Shown here piece after piece: positions 34,696-46,278 of a stretch of 64,000 nucleotides of DNA. Each line of letters begins with the position of its first letter. The stretch's first letter is position 1. A model generated the notes under the pieces. It saw only the letters and a list, made by a program, of their open reading frames with translations. It searched no databases and had not been told where the DNA came from. Made by a program: the position numbers and the translations under genes. This DNA comes from Alopecurus myosuroides (Eukaryota; Streptophyta; Magnoliopsida; Poales; Poaceae), in the NCBI GenBank assembly GCA_028641055.1, contig CM054060.1, positions 309,118,949 through 309,182,948 on the forward strand. The letters are read 5' to 3'.

Positions 34696-37600
34696 ATGGC
34701 CAGAGAGTCTCAAGAGGAAGAGAGAGCCAATGATGGCGGTGAAGGGCTCACCGGTGGCGAGGCCCCCGATGTCAAGCCCCACAATGATGACGGATTCACC
34801 GGTGGCAAGAAGGAAACCACTGATAGTGGCGCCGGAGGTCCCTCAGAGAGTAGCACGATGGGAAAGAAGCGTCGACAGCGAGCTCCGAACAAGGTCGGCA
34901 CCGTTCGAGAGAAATTCACGGAGGTGGATCCTTCCAATGGCACGTCTATGATGCCTACGGACCTTGTGAAGGGGTACTTCCTCCAACTTGGCGCGATCCT
35001 TCGAGACGTCGTCAATATCAACGAGCCGACTCTCAAGAAGAAGCAAACTCTGCGCGCCCAACTCATCTCGAGGCTGCACGCGCGGTACGAGTTCCCCCCC
35101 CCCCCTACAACAACGAGAATGTGAAGGGCAACCTGGTGAACAAACTCGCCCTCACTAGATTCACCAAAGCCCTGAGCAATTACAAGACTATGGTGAGGGG
35201 GATGATTAGGGACGAGGAACCATTCGAAGAGATCCATCGCCACTTCCCGTGGATTACGCCCGATGACTTCAAGATTTTCCTAGATAACCAATCGCTTGAT
35301 TTCACTAAGAATCAAACAGAATGGGGGAGGGACCTAGCGTCGAAGAACATCGGTCACCACAATCTCGACTGTCGTTGCTACGACGGGAAGGAGCCAGTTT
35401 GGGCGAAAGAGGACCAGGCCTACATTGAAAAAGGGATTGAGAACCCTTACGCCAAGTATGCCCATGACCCGCAATTCCAGAAATTCATGAGGTCGAGGTA
35501 CAGAAAAGTAACTCCGACCGGGGAACTTGTCACGGACCCGAAGATGGTGGAGAATGTTATTTTGGTCACGGACGATAGCGTGAAGAATGTTGAGAAACTA
35601 GTGGTAAGAAATTTACCATTTCATGCAACTCATCATCATCAAGTCCATGATTTCATTCTAGTACGAAACCATTTCTAAACCGTTCATATGTTGCTTCTTT
35701 AGCTAGAAGAACAACAACTTGAATCTTCCTCGTCGCAGACGTCGACGGCCAAAGTCGCGTGGGATAAGCCTTTCATCAGGGGGTACAACAAGGCAAAGAG
35801 CCAGGACCCGCTGAAAAGGCCGCACTTAGGCCGTATCACCGGAGGCGGACTAAATAGGAAGCACGGCAACTATGGCTTGGCTGAGCCCAGCACTAAGGAG
35901 TCGCGGGCGGCGAAGAAGAGCCAGTCGAACGAGGAGGCGGAGTTGCTGAAGAAGAAGGTGGAAGACTTGGAAGAAAACATGGAGAAGAAGATTGAGGAAA
36001 AGGTCGGGGAAAAGATGAATGCGCTCATACCTGCCGTATTTGAAAAACTATGTGGCTACATCACTGGGGGCTCATAGGGGCCGTTACCTACGATCAACAT
36101 AGGCGCCGGAGGTGGACCGTCGACGTTGGTCGTGCCCGCCGCGGCCGCCGCCGGTGGTCCGTCGACGTTGGCCATGCCTGGCGCGCCCGCCCCCGCCGTG
36201 CCCGACGCGCCTGCCCCCGATGGACCGTCGACCGTGTCCGGCGCGGCCGATGGTCCGCCGATGTTATCGTTGCTCGACGAGCCCACCATCACCTGTGGTC
36301 CGTCGATGCTAGCCGAGCTCGATGCCCTCACGGTAAATTATTGACCGTCTCAAGCTGTAGCCAGTTCAATATAACCCTAATCTCTGACCTATCCATGCAG
36401 GTTATCGCAGGCTGACGCGACGGGATGCACCTTCCTGCTAAAAGTGGGCAGCGACTTGAAGGATGTTGCAAAGGGGAGCATCTTGCAGCCAGTCTCCCGC
36501 AAGTACCACTGCAGAGATATACTGGATAACGAGCTTCGGGTTCGCGTCGATCTGTTGCTACCGGGATTCCAGGACTTGTATCCTCCTAATCAACCCGCCG
36601 ATTCTGACAGCAAACTGATTCTCGGCCAACTGGACAATCAAATCTTGCTAAGGCCGAAAGCCCTTATTCGGCTGAACACCACGTCAGGGTCGGCGCCAAG
36701 CCAAGGCATGGCCGTCACCACTACACCTGTTGCGCCCGCGGCAAGCCACCAAGACAAGGTTGTCCCTCCACGGGCAACCCAACATGACAAGGTCATCTCT
36801 CCACCTCCGGTGGATCCTCCTCCTCCCGAGCACGAGATGTCACATGACGAGCAACATCACGAGCATGAGACCCATGATGACTACATGGACATTGAACTTG
36901 CTCCCATTGACGATTTCATAAATCAGTTGGATGGCGAAAAGGTTCCTCCGGAGTTACCCACCAGAAATCTTAATATCCAGAAGAAGGTAGATGGCGAAGA
37001 GGGTGGTCCTTCTGAGTTACCCACCAGAAAACCGGATATCCAGAAGAGGCTAACATATTCCCAAGAAACTCCCGAGGAGCAGACGGCCTTTACGGCTCCA
37101 CAACCTATGGTGGTTACCCCAAATACACTCCGTGCTACGACCGAGGAGGCGGTAAAATAAAGCGGCACTCCCCTGTGCTTGAGGACGAAGAAGCATCGGA
37201 AGAGGCCAGCAGCCAACAAGAAGAAAGGTGGTGCCTCCTCTAGTAGCCAGCCAGTGGCCGCCCGAGTCCTGGACCGTTTGCCGCCCGCCGTCCCATGGAG
37301 GAAGGTGCATGAGATAGGTCAGCCGATGCTGCCGCCAGAGGTTGTCGCTGTCATGGGGGGGTGACATGAGGAGCATCCACGACGGAATTTTGTTCCACTT
37401 CTACGTGTGAAACATCCCTCCTACCCGCTATACGTGGTAAAGGTGCCCCGATCCGTGGGCTTTGTGGATACAAATCCCGCAGAGGTGTTCTTCATCAGAT
37501 ACGAAGACATATTCAGGGTCTTCCACTTGGGAAAGCTCAACCGAAGCATTGTCCGCCTGGTATCGCTCAGCATGGCGCACGATATGGTCATGGACAATAC

Positions 37601-38400
37601 CCCGCACATCGCGATTATGGACCCGTACTACATGGTTGAGGACTACTTGCGGTCACCTACGGACCGGGTTGTTATAACGAACTATATAACGGGTTTTTTG
37701 ATAGATAACAAGGATAAGAACGCCATTCTCATGCCATACTTTCCCAAGTAAGTAGTCCTCTCCGCTTTCCATCGTTACATTCTTTCTAGAATCTCCTTAG
37801 TATTCCGATTGATGATATTGATGGCTTGTTCGAAATGTTCTGCGCAGAGACGGAGGATGCACACTCATCGTCATGGAACCGCATTGGTCGGTATGCACTT
37901 ATCTCGATGCGGGTAGGGCGGTGCAGAAGGACTACAGCGACATAAGAGCTATTCTTAATAGTGCCCTCAACGGCTTCACCGCTGAATTAGGAAAGCCCCT
38001 AAAAAAGGAGAAAATAGTCCGAGGCGCCTACGTGTGGAACCACGTAAAAAACTTCCCCTGCCTCAAGCAATCGGACCAAGAATCTGGGTTGGAAGCTTGG
38101 TATGCCATCTTTCAGATGAGGGAGTACTTAAATGATGCCCAAGAGGTATTGTTACCAAGTCATCTCCGAGACCTGACCACAAAGATGGCCAACAACCCCG
38201 ATGAATATGTGCGGGCTGAGTTTCGTCGCATCCAGCGGAGGATCTGCATGATATCGGATGTCATCACTCGGGGTGTCTTGTTCTTCCACGGCCACGCACC
38301 ACCGAGCAACCGTGACATAGAAGCACACCTACGAGAGCAACGTGACACCCGGACATTCAACACGCTAGAAGGCGTTCGTCCGTTCCCGCCGAGACCATAG
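34696..38400 (+). pseudogene. CACTA ORF2 (Transposase_24-type / Ulp1-like), broken gene with introns
   Basis: Start MARESQEEERAND at 34696. Exon 1 continues into a domain typical of plant Ptta/En/Spm ORF2 (ALTRFTKALSNYKTMVRGM, then EWGRDLASKNIGHHNLDC). A GT-AG intron follows (from about 35611 to 35702). Exon 3 has a charged coiled coil. Another intron lies at 36333-36410, and exon 4 starts ADATGCTFLLKV. A last intron (37748-37847) joins NAILMPYFPK to a Ulp1-like end with PHWSVCTYLD and a stop at 38398-38400. Disruptions: a frameshift in a C12 tract (35094-35105), TAG at 36075-36077, TAA at 37158-37160, and frameshifts near 37355-37361 and about 37400. The Ulp1 catalytic His position is replaced (GGCTLIVMEP), so a protease activity is unlikely. 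Confidence 0.8.
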
Positions 38401-38557
38401 GATTGACAAAATGTTAGTATACACTTGCATCATATAACTTTTAGTCCTTTATTTGTCGTGTTTTATTCGTAAACCTTGATGCTTCTATTTCTTTGATAGT
38501 TATTTGCGGTCTATTATCACTTTCCATGCTAAACTCGTATTTTTGTCCTATGCACAG

Positions 38558-38818
38558 ATGATATGGTATGTTGTGTATATCGGTAGGGTTCCCGGAGTCT
38601 ACGATGACTGGGAACAATGCCGGAGACAGGTGCACGGTTTCAGAGGCAACAGCTACAAGGGGTACAAGACCATGGTGGAGGCGGAAGCTCGATACGCCAC
38701 TTACCAAGAGAGAGAGAAGACGGAGAAGACGAGGGCCCGGATGACCACCTTTGCCATCTCCGTGTTGATACTCCTTGTACTCCTTGTGTTGATGCTACTT
38801 GTTGTTTTGCTTGTCTAG
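38558..38818 (+). CDS. Small protein with RNase H1 N-terminal (hybrid-binding) domain and a C-terminal membrane anchor, inside the CACTA element
   Basis: 86 codons, intact. Residues 3-50 (WYVVYIGRVPGVYDDWEQC, then VHGFRGNSYKGYKTMVEAEA) match the RNase HI N-terminal / caulimovirus-viroplasmin fold. The pattern is WYVVY-G-PGVY-W-C-QV-GF-G-YKGY-T-EA-A-Y. The catalytic RNase H domain is absent. Residues 51-63 are highly charged and residues 64-86 are a single hydrophobic helix rich in Leu and Val, a likely tail anchor. The ATG follows a good 3' splice site (TTTTTGTCCTATGCACAG), so a 5'-UTR intron is likely. It lies 158 bp after the ORF2 stop and inside the CACTA terminus. Known members of the fold bind RNA:DNA hybrids or dsRNA; the role in a transposon is unknown. 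Confidence 0.8.
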   Translation: MIWYVVYIGRVPGVYDDWEQCRRQVHGFRGNSYKGYKTMVEAEARYATYQEREKTEKTRARMTTFAISVLILLVLLVLMLLVVLLV

Positions 38819-39057
38819 CTAAACTATCGATTTGTTGAACTATCTCTGTTCGATACTATTGTTCGAGACTATGTAATATAAACTTGTGTATTATGTGTTG
38901 ATGATCGAGGTTATATTATTTGTTGAACTATCTCTGTTCGAGACTATGAAACTTATTTCTGTCATTTTCCTGTTATTCCGTTATTTCTGTCATTTTGATA
39001 TATATTTGTGCAAACTGAGAGTATTTTGGTTTCTTTTATTTTTTGACATAGCAAAAA
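38819..39057. other. 3' UTR of CACTA small ORF
   Basis: T-rich noncoding DNA. It includes a short internal duplication (GTTGAACTATCTCTGTTCGA at about 38834 and 38921). Confidence 0.6.
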
Positions 39058-39300
39058 CATACCCCAGGCGAATAATATATAATACCACAGGCGCATATGT
39101 ACCCCAGGCGCACCAGGCTTGTTCGCCACAGGTAAATCAGTTACCCCAGGCGCACAAGGCCGATTCGCCTGAGGTATGCTGAGTTACCATAGGCGCATTT
39201 TGGAATTAGCCTAGGGTAAGTGATTACCACTGGCGATATGGTCCCAGGCGAACTGAAATGCGCCTGTGGTAGGCCTTTTTTGTTCGCCTGTGGTAAGCTT
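39058..39300 (+). repeat. CACTA sub-terminal repeats
   Basis: At least eight copies of TACCCCAGGCGC or its complement GCGCCTGTGGTA in both orientations, ending next to the terminal repeat. Such arrays bind the TNPA-type protein in En/Spm elements. Confidence 0.85.
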
Positions 39301-39313
39301 TTCTCTAGTAGTG
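39297..39313 (-). repeat. CACTA right terminal inverted repeat
   Basis: The minus strand reads CACTACTAGAGAAAAGC. The F LTR sequence resumes at 39314. The 3-bp duplication would be ACA (39314-39316) but cannot be tested without the left end. Confidence 0.85.
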
Positions 39314-39965
39314 ACACCATGGGAGAGGGAGATGAAACACATAGCTACCGGTAGAGCTCTTAGCCCCGAGGGAGAACTACTCGCTCCTCATCGTGGGAGA
39401 CAGGAACAACGATGAAGATTGCGGTGGTGTCGATGGAGATGGCTTCGGGGGTACTTCCCCGTCCCGGCGGGGTGCCGGAACAGAGATTTCTGTCCCCCGA
39501 AACTTGTCGGCGGCGGCGAGGGAGCTACGGAACTTTTCGTGGAAGGGGGCCTATATATATTTAGGGTTTATGCCTCGGGGGGACTTTATAGGCGAAAGGG
39601 CGATGGCTGTGGGTGCCCGAGGGGGCCACACCACTAGCCGGCGCGACTAGGGGGGAGCTCGCACGAGCCTATGGTGTGGGGGCTCTAGGGACCCCCTCCA
39701 GGTCTTCCTTGGACTTACTTGACGTGTCGGGAATTCTAAGAATTTTGGCTATTGTTTCGTCCAATTCCGAGAATATTTCCAGAACAACTTTTCTGAAACG
39801 AAAAACAGCAGAAAACAAGAACTGGCTCTGTGGCATCTTGTCAATAGGTTAGTCCATGAAAACTTCTAGAAAACAAAGGAAAACATGTGAAAACATAAAG
39901 GTATTGGATAGAAAACAAGCATGGAGCATCGAAAATTATAGATACATTTGGGATGTATCAACGCT

Positions 39966-41481
39966 GCATATTCATGTTTCTTTCTCTTCATAATTCTATG
40001 ATTTCTTGCGAGAAAAAGCTTCTCCCTAATATCTTTGATTAATGGGAAAACAAAAAAATACTGAAATAGTAATGTGCATTGGTCTAAACTAAGATGTTTC
40101 CTGACACTACTGAAGATATGGTCCTACTTTGTGCGTTCTATAAGAATCCATCTCCGTTTTATTCCAGTAAGCAACTCATTCAATGCTTGGATCTCATGTT
40201 GAAATTCTTACAAAAGTAACGAGTGGTCAATGGAGGAAGAATGCACACCGTAAAGCATTCAGTTTTAATCCAATGAGACCTACAGTAAGAATTAGCTCAT
40301 TCAGTGCTTGGATCTCATGTTGAAATTCTTACAAAAGTAACGAGTGGTCAATGGAGGAAGCATGCACAATCGTAAAAGCAAGCAAAAATATATGTGGAAC
40401 ATATGAGTCACTTTAGTAGTTTGCAGTTCCTCAAAGAACAAAATTTTCTTAGCTGTATGTTAAATGAATAGATGTGAGAATTTTTTATCAAATGGGTGCT
40501 TATGATGATATTCGTAAAATCCATTTGTAGTTGATATATGAAGTTTTCCTTTTCAAGTTCTAGTTCAGTATCATTGATATGTATTTGAATTTTCTTATAG
40601 ATGATGATGACGAATTGTTGATTGCGGTATCAAGCCACTCTCATGCGAGATAATTTTCACTTCTCATATCGCCTTCAGTTGAGTATGCAAGTAAATCTTG
40701 CGCCTAGATTAGTTGATGGGCTGATAGATCTTAACATTTGGAAATATGAGGAGAGTACTAACGCAAGTAGTACCAGCTCCATGTGGTATGATTTTCATGC
40801 CCCAGCAGCATAGTGATGTTTTTAATTATCGTTGCATTGTGGATTGGTTTTCATGCATGATGGATGAGTTGATTGGTTCTTCATCTAATTCATGTGTTTT
40901 TATCTTCTAATTTCATGTTGCTGTGATACTGAACATTACTATGCTGAAATTGTGTGGATATGTAATAGGAAATTAGATATTGAACATTACTATGCAATAG
41001 GAAATTAGAAGCTTCTAATTTCAACATTATTTTCATGTTGCGTATCACAATTAGAAGCTAATTTCCTGTTGCATAGAACCAAAATTCTAATATGGATCTA
41101 TTGCAACATTATTTTCAGCGGAACATTACTTCCCGGATTCAAATTGTGTGGACATGTCCCTTCCCGATCAGAGTAGGGCATCGAAAAATGGTAAAAGGTT
41201 TGTTTTATTTCAAAATTTCAATATAATTTCTACACAAGTAAAAAGAACCAAATATGTGCACATGGAAAAAATAATACCTGATATTTAAGTAATTATCATG
41301 GTATGAAAAATTAAGGTAGGATTAGTTGTGTATGAATTGAATATTTCATCTGGTGCATCTGTCAAATATATGGATACATTACATTGTACCTTTTTTTCTC
41401 TCCCCTGTCATTTTGTTAAGATCATTGTTTTACTCTCCTTTTACCCGCACAAAAATTATTTTAAACATATTTCAATGACAG
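39966..41481. other. AT-rich unclassified sequence with a direct repeat and a palindrome
   Basis: A ~71-bp segment is duplicated with a 121-bp offset (40173-40243 and 40294-40364). A perfect 22-bp palindrome lies at 41001-41022 within a larger inverted repeat (40990-41077). No coding sequence is recognised except possible upstream exons of the NOP2-like remnant, which I could not identify. Confidence 0.6.
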
Positions 41482-42060
41482 AAACAAGGTTCAAGTTCCT
41501 TTTTACCAGCGATGGCTCTTGCTCCCCAGGAGAAAGAGCGTTTGATATGGCGTAAGATGTTTCCCTTTTTCATATTCAAATAATACACATTGTTCAAATA
41601 TAGTAGACATAAAAAATTGTATGTATGTAAGCCTTCTCATGCAATCCTAATGCATCAGTCTTTCTTCTAAATTTATGCTAATCTTGAATTTAGTTTTTCA
41701 TGTGGAACTTGTGTTGAAAGTTATGCTGATACTTCTAGACATGAAAACTGATTATTTTCTTGGTTCCAGAGCTGCCCCAGGTAGTAAGACCACATACATA
41801 TACTGGTTAATTCATAATGCCTCTTTTGAGTACCATGTAGTCCTTCGGATTAATTTGGTAACCTATTGTTGTTGTTTCGTAGCTTGTTAAATGAAGTGTC
41901 GTTAACATGTTTTTGTTCATCTCGCGTACAGGATGTGTAGAGGAATAATATATGCAAATGAGCTCAATGCGAAAAGGCTGCACGGACTATTGGGCAACAT
42001 ACATCGCCTGGGTGTTACAAATATCATAGTTTGTAACTATGATGATATTGTTGACCATAG
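41482..42060 (+). pseudogene. NOP2/NSUN1-type 25S rRNA cytosine-5 methyltransferase gene fragment
   Basis: Three exon remnants are in the right order with intron-like gaps. Exon 1 (41482-41551) encodes KQGSSSFLPAMALAPQEKER, then a frameshift before GAT ATG GC. The donor GTAAGA is at 41552. Exon 2 starts at 41770 after TTCCAG and completes the SAM-binding motif (DM)AAAPGSKTTYI; the phase is correct across the splice. Exon 3 follows CGTACAG at 41929-41931 and encodes [19 protein letters not shown], then [14 protein letters not shown]. These are hallmark NOP2 motifs. The donor after exon 2 is lost, the sequence diverges after CNYD, and the catalytic TC/PC region is absent. This is a decayed or captured fragment with introns retained, so it arose by DNA-level duplication. 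Confidence 0.85.
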
Positions 42061-44665
42061 AAGAGATGAAATGAAGACACGTAATTGTACATCGGCATAT
42101 TTCCGCGTAGAATCAAAGATGGATATCAAGTTCTCAGTGTGAATGGGACCATGTTTGACAGTCTGAATGGTTCAGCAAAGTGAATTTTGAAGTTTCTAAC
42201 TTGATCTCACTGTGTTCTATTTGTTAGTTTCTGGATCTAAAATTTTCCATGGGTGCTCGCGCTTTGAATTAGCTTGTTTTTCCTGCTTTGAATTGGGGCA
42301 ACTATAACAGGCCAATTTTTTGAAGACAGGAAAAACTTGTTTTCAATAATCCAAAAATCAGGGCCAACAAAAACTTTTTGAAATGTTTGACTTATGCTTG
42401 TGTTTCACTTCTATTTGCTTGTTGTTTGTGTTTGTGTTTGTGTTGGTGTTTGTGTTTGATAACACCTAACAATAAACCCAATGAGCATAACCCTCTTAAA
42501 ACTTAACCCCTATGATCAAGTCATGGCAAGAAATCTTAACACCTTCATCTGTCAACTTATTTTGTCCAAACACTTTTGAAAATGATTTAATTTTGACAAC
42601 AAGCGAAAGGCCAAGTTTTTAAGAAAACAAAAAGATATTTTCCAAAACTATATGAAAATTATTTGGGAGGTAATCATCTCCTATCTGTTTTCGACCAAGA
42701 TAATTTTTACAAGTATCTCAAAAACCCCATCTCACTTCCTGCTTTGCAAAAACCATAAGTGGGGAATATATTACCCCTGTGTTTTACCTCAATTATATTC
42801 CTTTGGAAATAACAAGTTTTGAGTTGAACTTCTTTACAAAATCCTCTTGTCATGGTGTATCTTGATCACTACCTCTAATTAACACTTGATAAAACATCCT
42901 GGAAATTAAATTAAAGAACTCGATTGCTTGAGTGACCTTGTTAAGTCTTGTTATTATCGGCTTATTGTGTGATCTTATCTTGTGTTTTCCTTGAAGTGTT
43001 TATATATGTTTGTTGATGAATGTGAGTTGGTTTAAATGAATAAAATCTTTAAATAACAAGACTAGACATCAGTATCATACTCCCTCCTATTTCTATCCCA
43101 TCTTTTGTTTTCTTTGAAATCTTCCAACTTTGGAGACATGCCTCTATGTCAAATCTTGTTCTATTCATCAATGTACCATCATGGATCTTATGGTACATAT
43201 GTATAACTACCATCCAAGTTGTTCATTTGGATATTGAAACTCTTTTGCATTTTCTTCCAAAGTCCTTTTGAAGGCATTCCAAAATAAGGATCATATCCAT
43301 GTTATCATGATGCCTCTTGGCAGTCTTCTTAAAAAACACTCCTCTTCGTTTTTGAGCTCCATCAACCTTCCCTTGTAATCTTGATGACTTATACATCATA
43401 CCCATGTGGTCCATTTATTTTTCAATGGCCATTTAATTATTATTCTCTCAGGGTTTTTGGCCTATTAAATAAACCCCTGTTTTCACCATTGTTTCCCTTG
43501 GAACCTAAAATATTTTCAAAAGAGTTATTTATTAAAAATCACTATTGAGACCTATACTATATACCCTCTTCTCCCAGCTCAAAAATATTTGTTTAAAAAG
43601 CTTTTTACTATTTATTATTCATTTTCCAAAAGGCCAGAAATGGACTTTTAAATATTTTATGAATGAACGTATTTCCTAAATTCTTGGAAACATTACCCAA
43701 CATGCCTATGGTGATGTGGGACTTATTTATACAAAAAAAATTGCAAGTTGTGTTGAAAATTTTTAAGAAAACATTTGAAAATAGATTCAGCCCTTTTTGA
43801 ATACCCAAAATTTTGTGAAACCAATGTTTTCAAAAACTTGTGAGGCCACCATCCCTAGACTCAATTTTTCATTATCTATCCAATGGACATGATATTTCAT
43901 ATGGGTTCTATTCAAATTACTTGTGAAAACAACCAAAAACCCACTCTGGCATTTCTGGTCACTTCGGAGTTCATGCATGTCCTGGCCAAACTTTTCACTC
44001 TATCCACCTCTCTCTTTCTCTGTGAGGTGGAAAACATCTCCCTTACACTCCTAGACATGGTCTAACTGTTCCTACCTCTCTCTCCAAGCCACCAACATGA
44101 GGACAAGGCATTGATCACCCATCCATTTTTCTACTCTATCACCCCAGGGTATCCAAGGAAGAACCCTTGCGCCAGCAGCCTCCTATAGCATCCCGTGACT
44201 CTCTGGCGAGAGCCCTCCCTCTCTACTTGTCTTCTTCCTCCTACCCGTGCGTTGTCCATGGCGACCAGGACGCGCACGACACGTCACTCGCGTTCCAACA
44301 CCTGGGTGGCATGCCGATATTCGATGCCTCGTCATTTAGCTCCACGAACACTCTAGGAATTGTCCCGTGGATCCCATTTGTCCCAACTCGTCTCCATCTT
44401 CCTATGATTAGTATCAAACACCTACGGGGTGCCAAATGCCCTCCCTCAAGTTCCTCCATATCGGGCCTCTTCCTCCTCTCTAAATCCTTCCTAGAGGATG
44501 TACTCAGCACGGCCACACCCTCAGACACCCTCTTCCCTGCCCTATCATGTTCGTGTATGCTTGCATTGAGCTCCACATGGACGTGCTCGCCGTACTCGGC
44601 CCAGCCACTTGAGGGCACTCCTTTTCTGTCCCCCTTTCCACCCCACCTCCCCTACTCCTCAATCG
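42061..44665. other. AT-rich unclassified sequence, left flank of element G
   Basis: There is a (TTTGTG)n-like microsatellite at 42415-42458. From about 42459 to 44100 the sequence resembles long-LTR or noncoding retroelement DNA. A C-rich part at 44150-44665 joins 59999 onward when G is removed. No gene recognised. Confidence 0.55.
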
Positions 44666-44670
44666 GGAAG
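44666..44670 (+). other. Target site duplication of element G, left copy
   Basis: GGAAG before the LTR at 44671, repeated at 59994-59998 after the right LTR. Confidence 0.88.
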
Positions 44671-46261
44671 TAATGGTGCAAATCTTGCACTCGTTGGGAT
44701 ACCCCAAGAGCAGGGTGTGATGAGCACAGCGGTACGAGTTTTCCCCTTAGTTAAGAACCAAGGTTATCAATCCAGTAGGAGAAGGAGGACCTTCGGAAGG
44801 TTGATGCCACTGAAGGTGGTGCTGGCACTTCACCGGTGTCAGCAACAACGTGGAACCTACACACAACACAACCAAAATGCTTTGCCCCAATGGTACAGTG
44901 AGGTTGTCAATCTCACCGGTCTTGCTGAAAACAAAGATTAGACGTATAGTGTGGAAATACAGTGTATGCTTGCAGTAAGTAAAGAAAGCGGCGAATTGTT
45001 GTGGTTTGTTTAACAATGTGGTAAAATGGACCGGGGTTCATAGGTTCACTAGTGGTGTCTCTCCATAAAAGATAGCATGTTGGGTGAACAAATTACAGCT
45101 GGGCAATTGACAAATAGAGGTTGCACCGTAGTGCACAATATGACATGAAGATTACTATGATATTTAGTGCGGGCATTACCACAAGATACATAGATCGACA
45201 TCCATCTGCATCTCTGACTAATAATCCACCCTCAGGTTATCATCCGAACCCCCTTAAGTATTAAGTTGCAAGCAACAGATAATTGCATTAAACAAAGTGT
45301 GTAATGTAAGCAATGATTATGCACGCGGGCACTCTCACCCCTGTTTTCTCCCTAATGGCAATAGCACATCCTCCCCCTTCACGTTTCTGTCACTCGAGCA
45401 AGGCAACAAGGAGGCATGAACCCACTATCAAGCATAAATACTCCCTCTTGGAGTCACTAGCAACTACTTGGCCAGAGTAACCACTAGCAACGGAAAGCAT
45501 GCAAGATCACAAATAACATATGCAATAAAGACTATAATCAACTTTGCATAAGGTCAATATTCATCGGATCCCGGGAAACACAACATAGAGAATTACATAA
45601 GATCAATCTCGATCATGATAGGCAACTCACGAGATCTAAACATGGAGGCATATGAGGAGAAGACAACCATCTAGCTATAGCTACGAACCCGTAGTTCAAG
45701 GATGAACTACTCACGCATCACTCCGGAGGCATGCATGGTGATTTAGAAGCCTCCGGTGATGATCTCCTCTCCGGCAGGGTGCCGGAAAAAGCTTCAGAAC
45801 CCCCCTGGTCTGGGGTTGACGGTGACGGCGGCTACGGAACTTTTTCGGGGATTTTGATCAGGTGCTTAGGGTTTTCCATCCGGGGGGCTTAAATAGGCGA
45901 AAGGGCAAAGGTGGTGGAGGCTAGGGGGCCCCACACCCATAGCTGGCGCGGCCAGGGGGCCGCGCCACCCTATGGTGCGGCCTCCCTTGCTGCACCTCTT
46001 CGACTCCTCTTCGGTATTATGGATGCTTCCGGGGAAAATAGGACTTCCGGGCTTCGAACTTTCCAATTCCGAGAATATTTCCAGAACAACTTTACTGAAA
46101 CTAAAAACAGCAGAAAATAGGGAACTGGCTCTGTGGCATCTTGTCAATAGTTTAGTCCGGAAAATCGATAAAAATGACATAAAGAAGGGAGAAAACAAGT
46201 AGCAATTGACATAATATGACCATGGAGCATCAAAAATTAGGGATACGTTTATGACGTATCA
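44671..46261 (-). repeat. 3' LTR of element G
   Basis: 1591 bp, ending TTATGACGTATCA on the plus strand. It contains the GC-rich block at about 45945-45975. Direct copy of 58412-59993. Confidence 0.9.
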
Positions 46262-46278
46262 AGCATCCCCAAGCTTAG

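Larger units (their letters stand above)
34140..39313 (+). mobile_element. 5'-truncated CACTA (En/Spm) DNA transposon
   Basis: The right terminus is clear. On the minus strand 39313 begins CACTACTAGAGAAAAGC, a CACTA terminal inverted repeat. Clustered sub-terminal repeats of the type CCAGGCG/CGCCTG lie just inside it (39058-39300). The interior encodes the second CACTA ORF and a small downstream ORF. No matching left terminus, no left sub-terminal repeats and no transposase (TNPD) ORF are present. The 5' end has therefore been lost, and the left coordinate given is approximate. Confidence 0.82.
33368..39960 (-). repeat. Solo LTR F of an Athila-type element, split by a CACTA insertion
   Basis: The left part begins at 33368 and carries TGTTGGGGTTCC near its start, as in the D LTR (TGTTGGGAACCC). 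The right part, 39314-39960, ends GGGATGTATCA. No primer site, polypurine tract or internal region follows either end, and the 5-bp duplication ACGCT is intact. It is therefore a solo LTR produced by LTR-LTR recombination. The CACTA element occupies the middle. Where the left LTR part stops is uncertain, somewhere after about 33920. Confidence 0.82.

Noticed and set aside
37873..38400. An active Ulp1/SUMO protease
   Set aside because: The expected catalytic His-Trp position is replaced and the upstream frame is broken in several places.
39314..39960. A full separate Athila element beginning at 39314
   Set aside because: Both flanks carry ACGCT together with the left half at 33368, and no polypurine tract or primer site follows. 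A solo LTR explains it.
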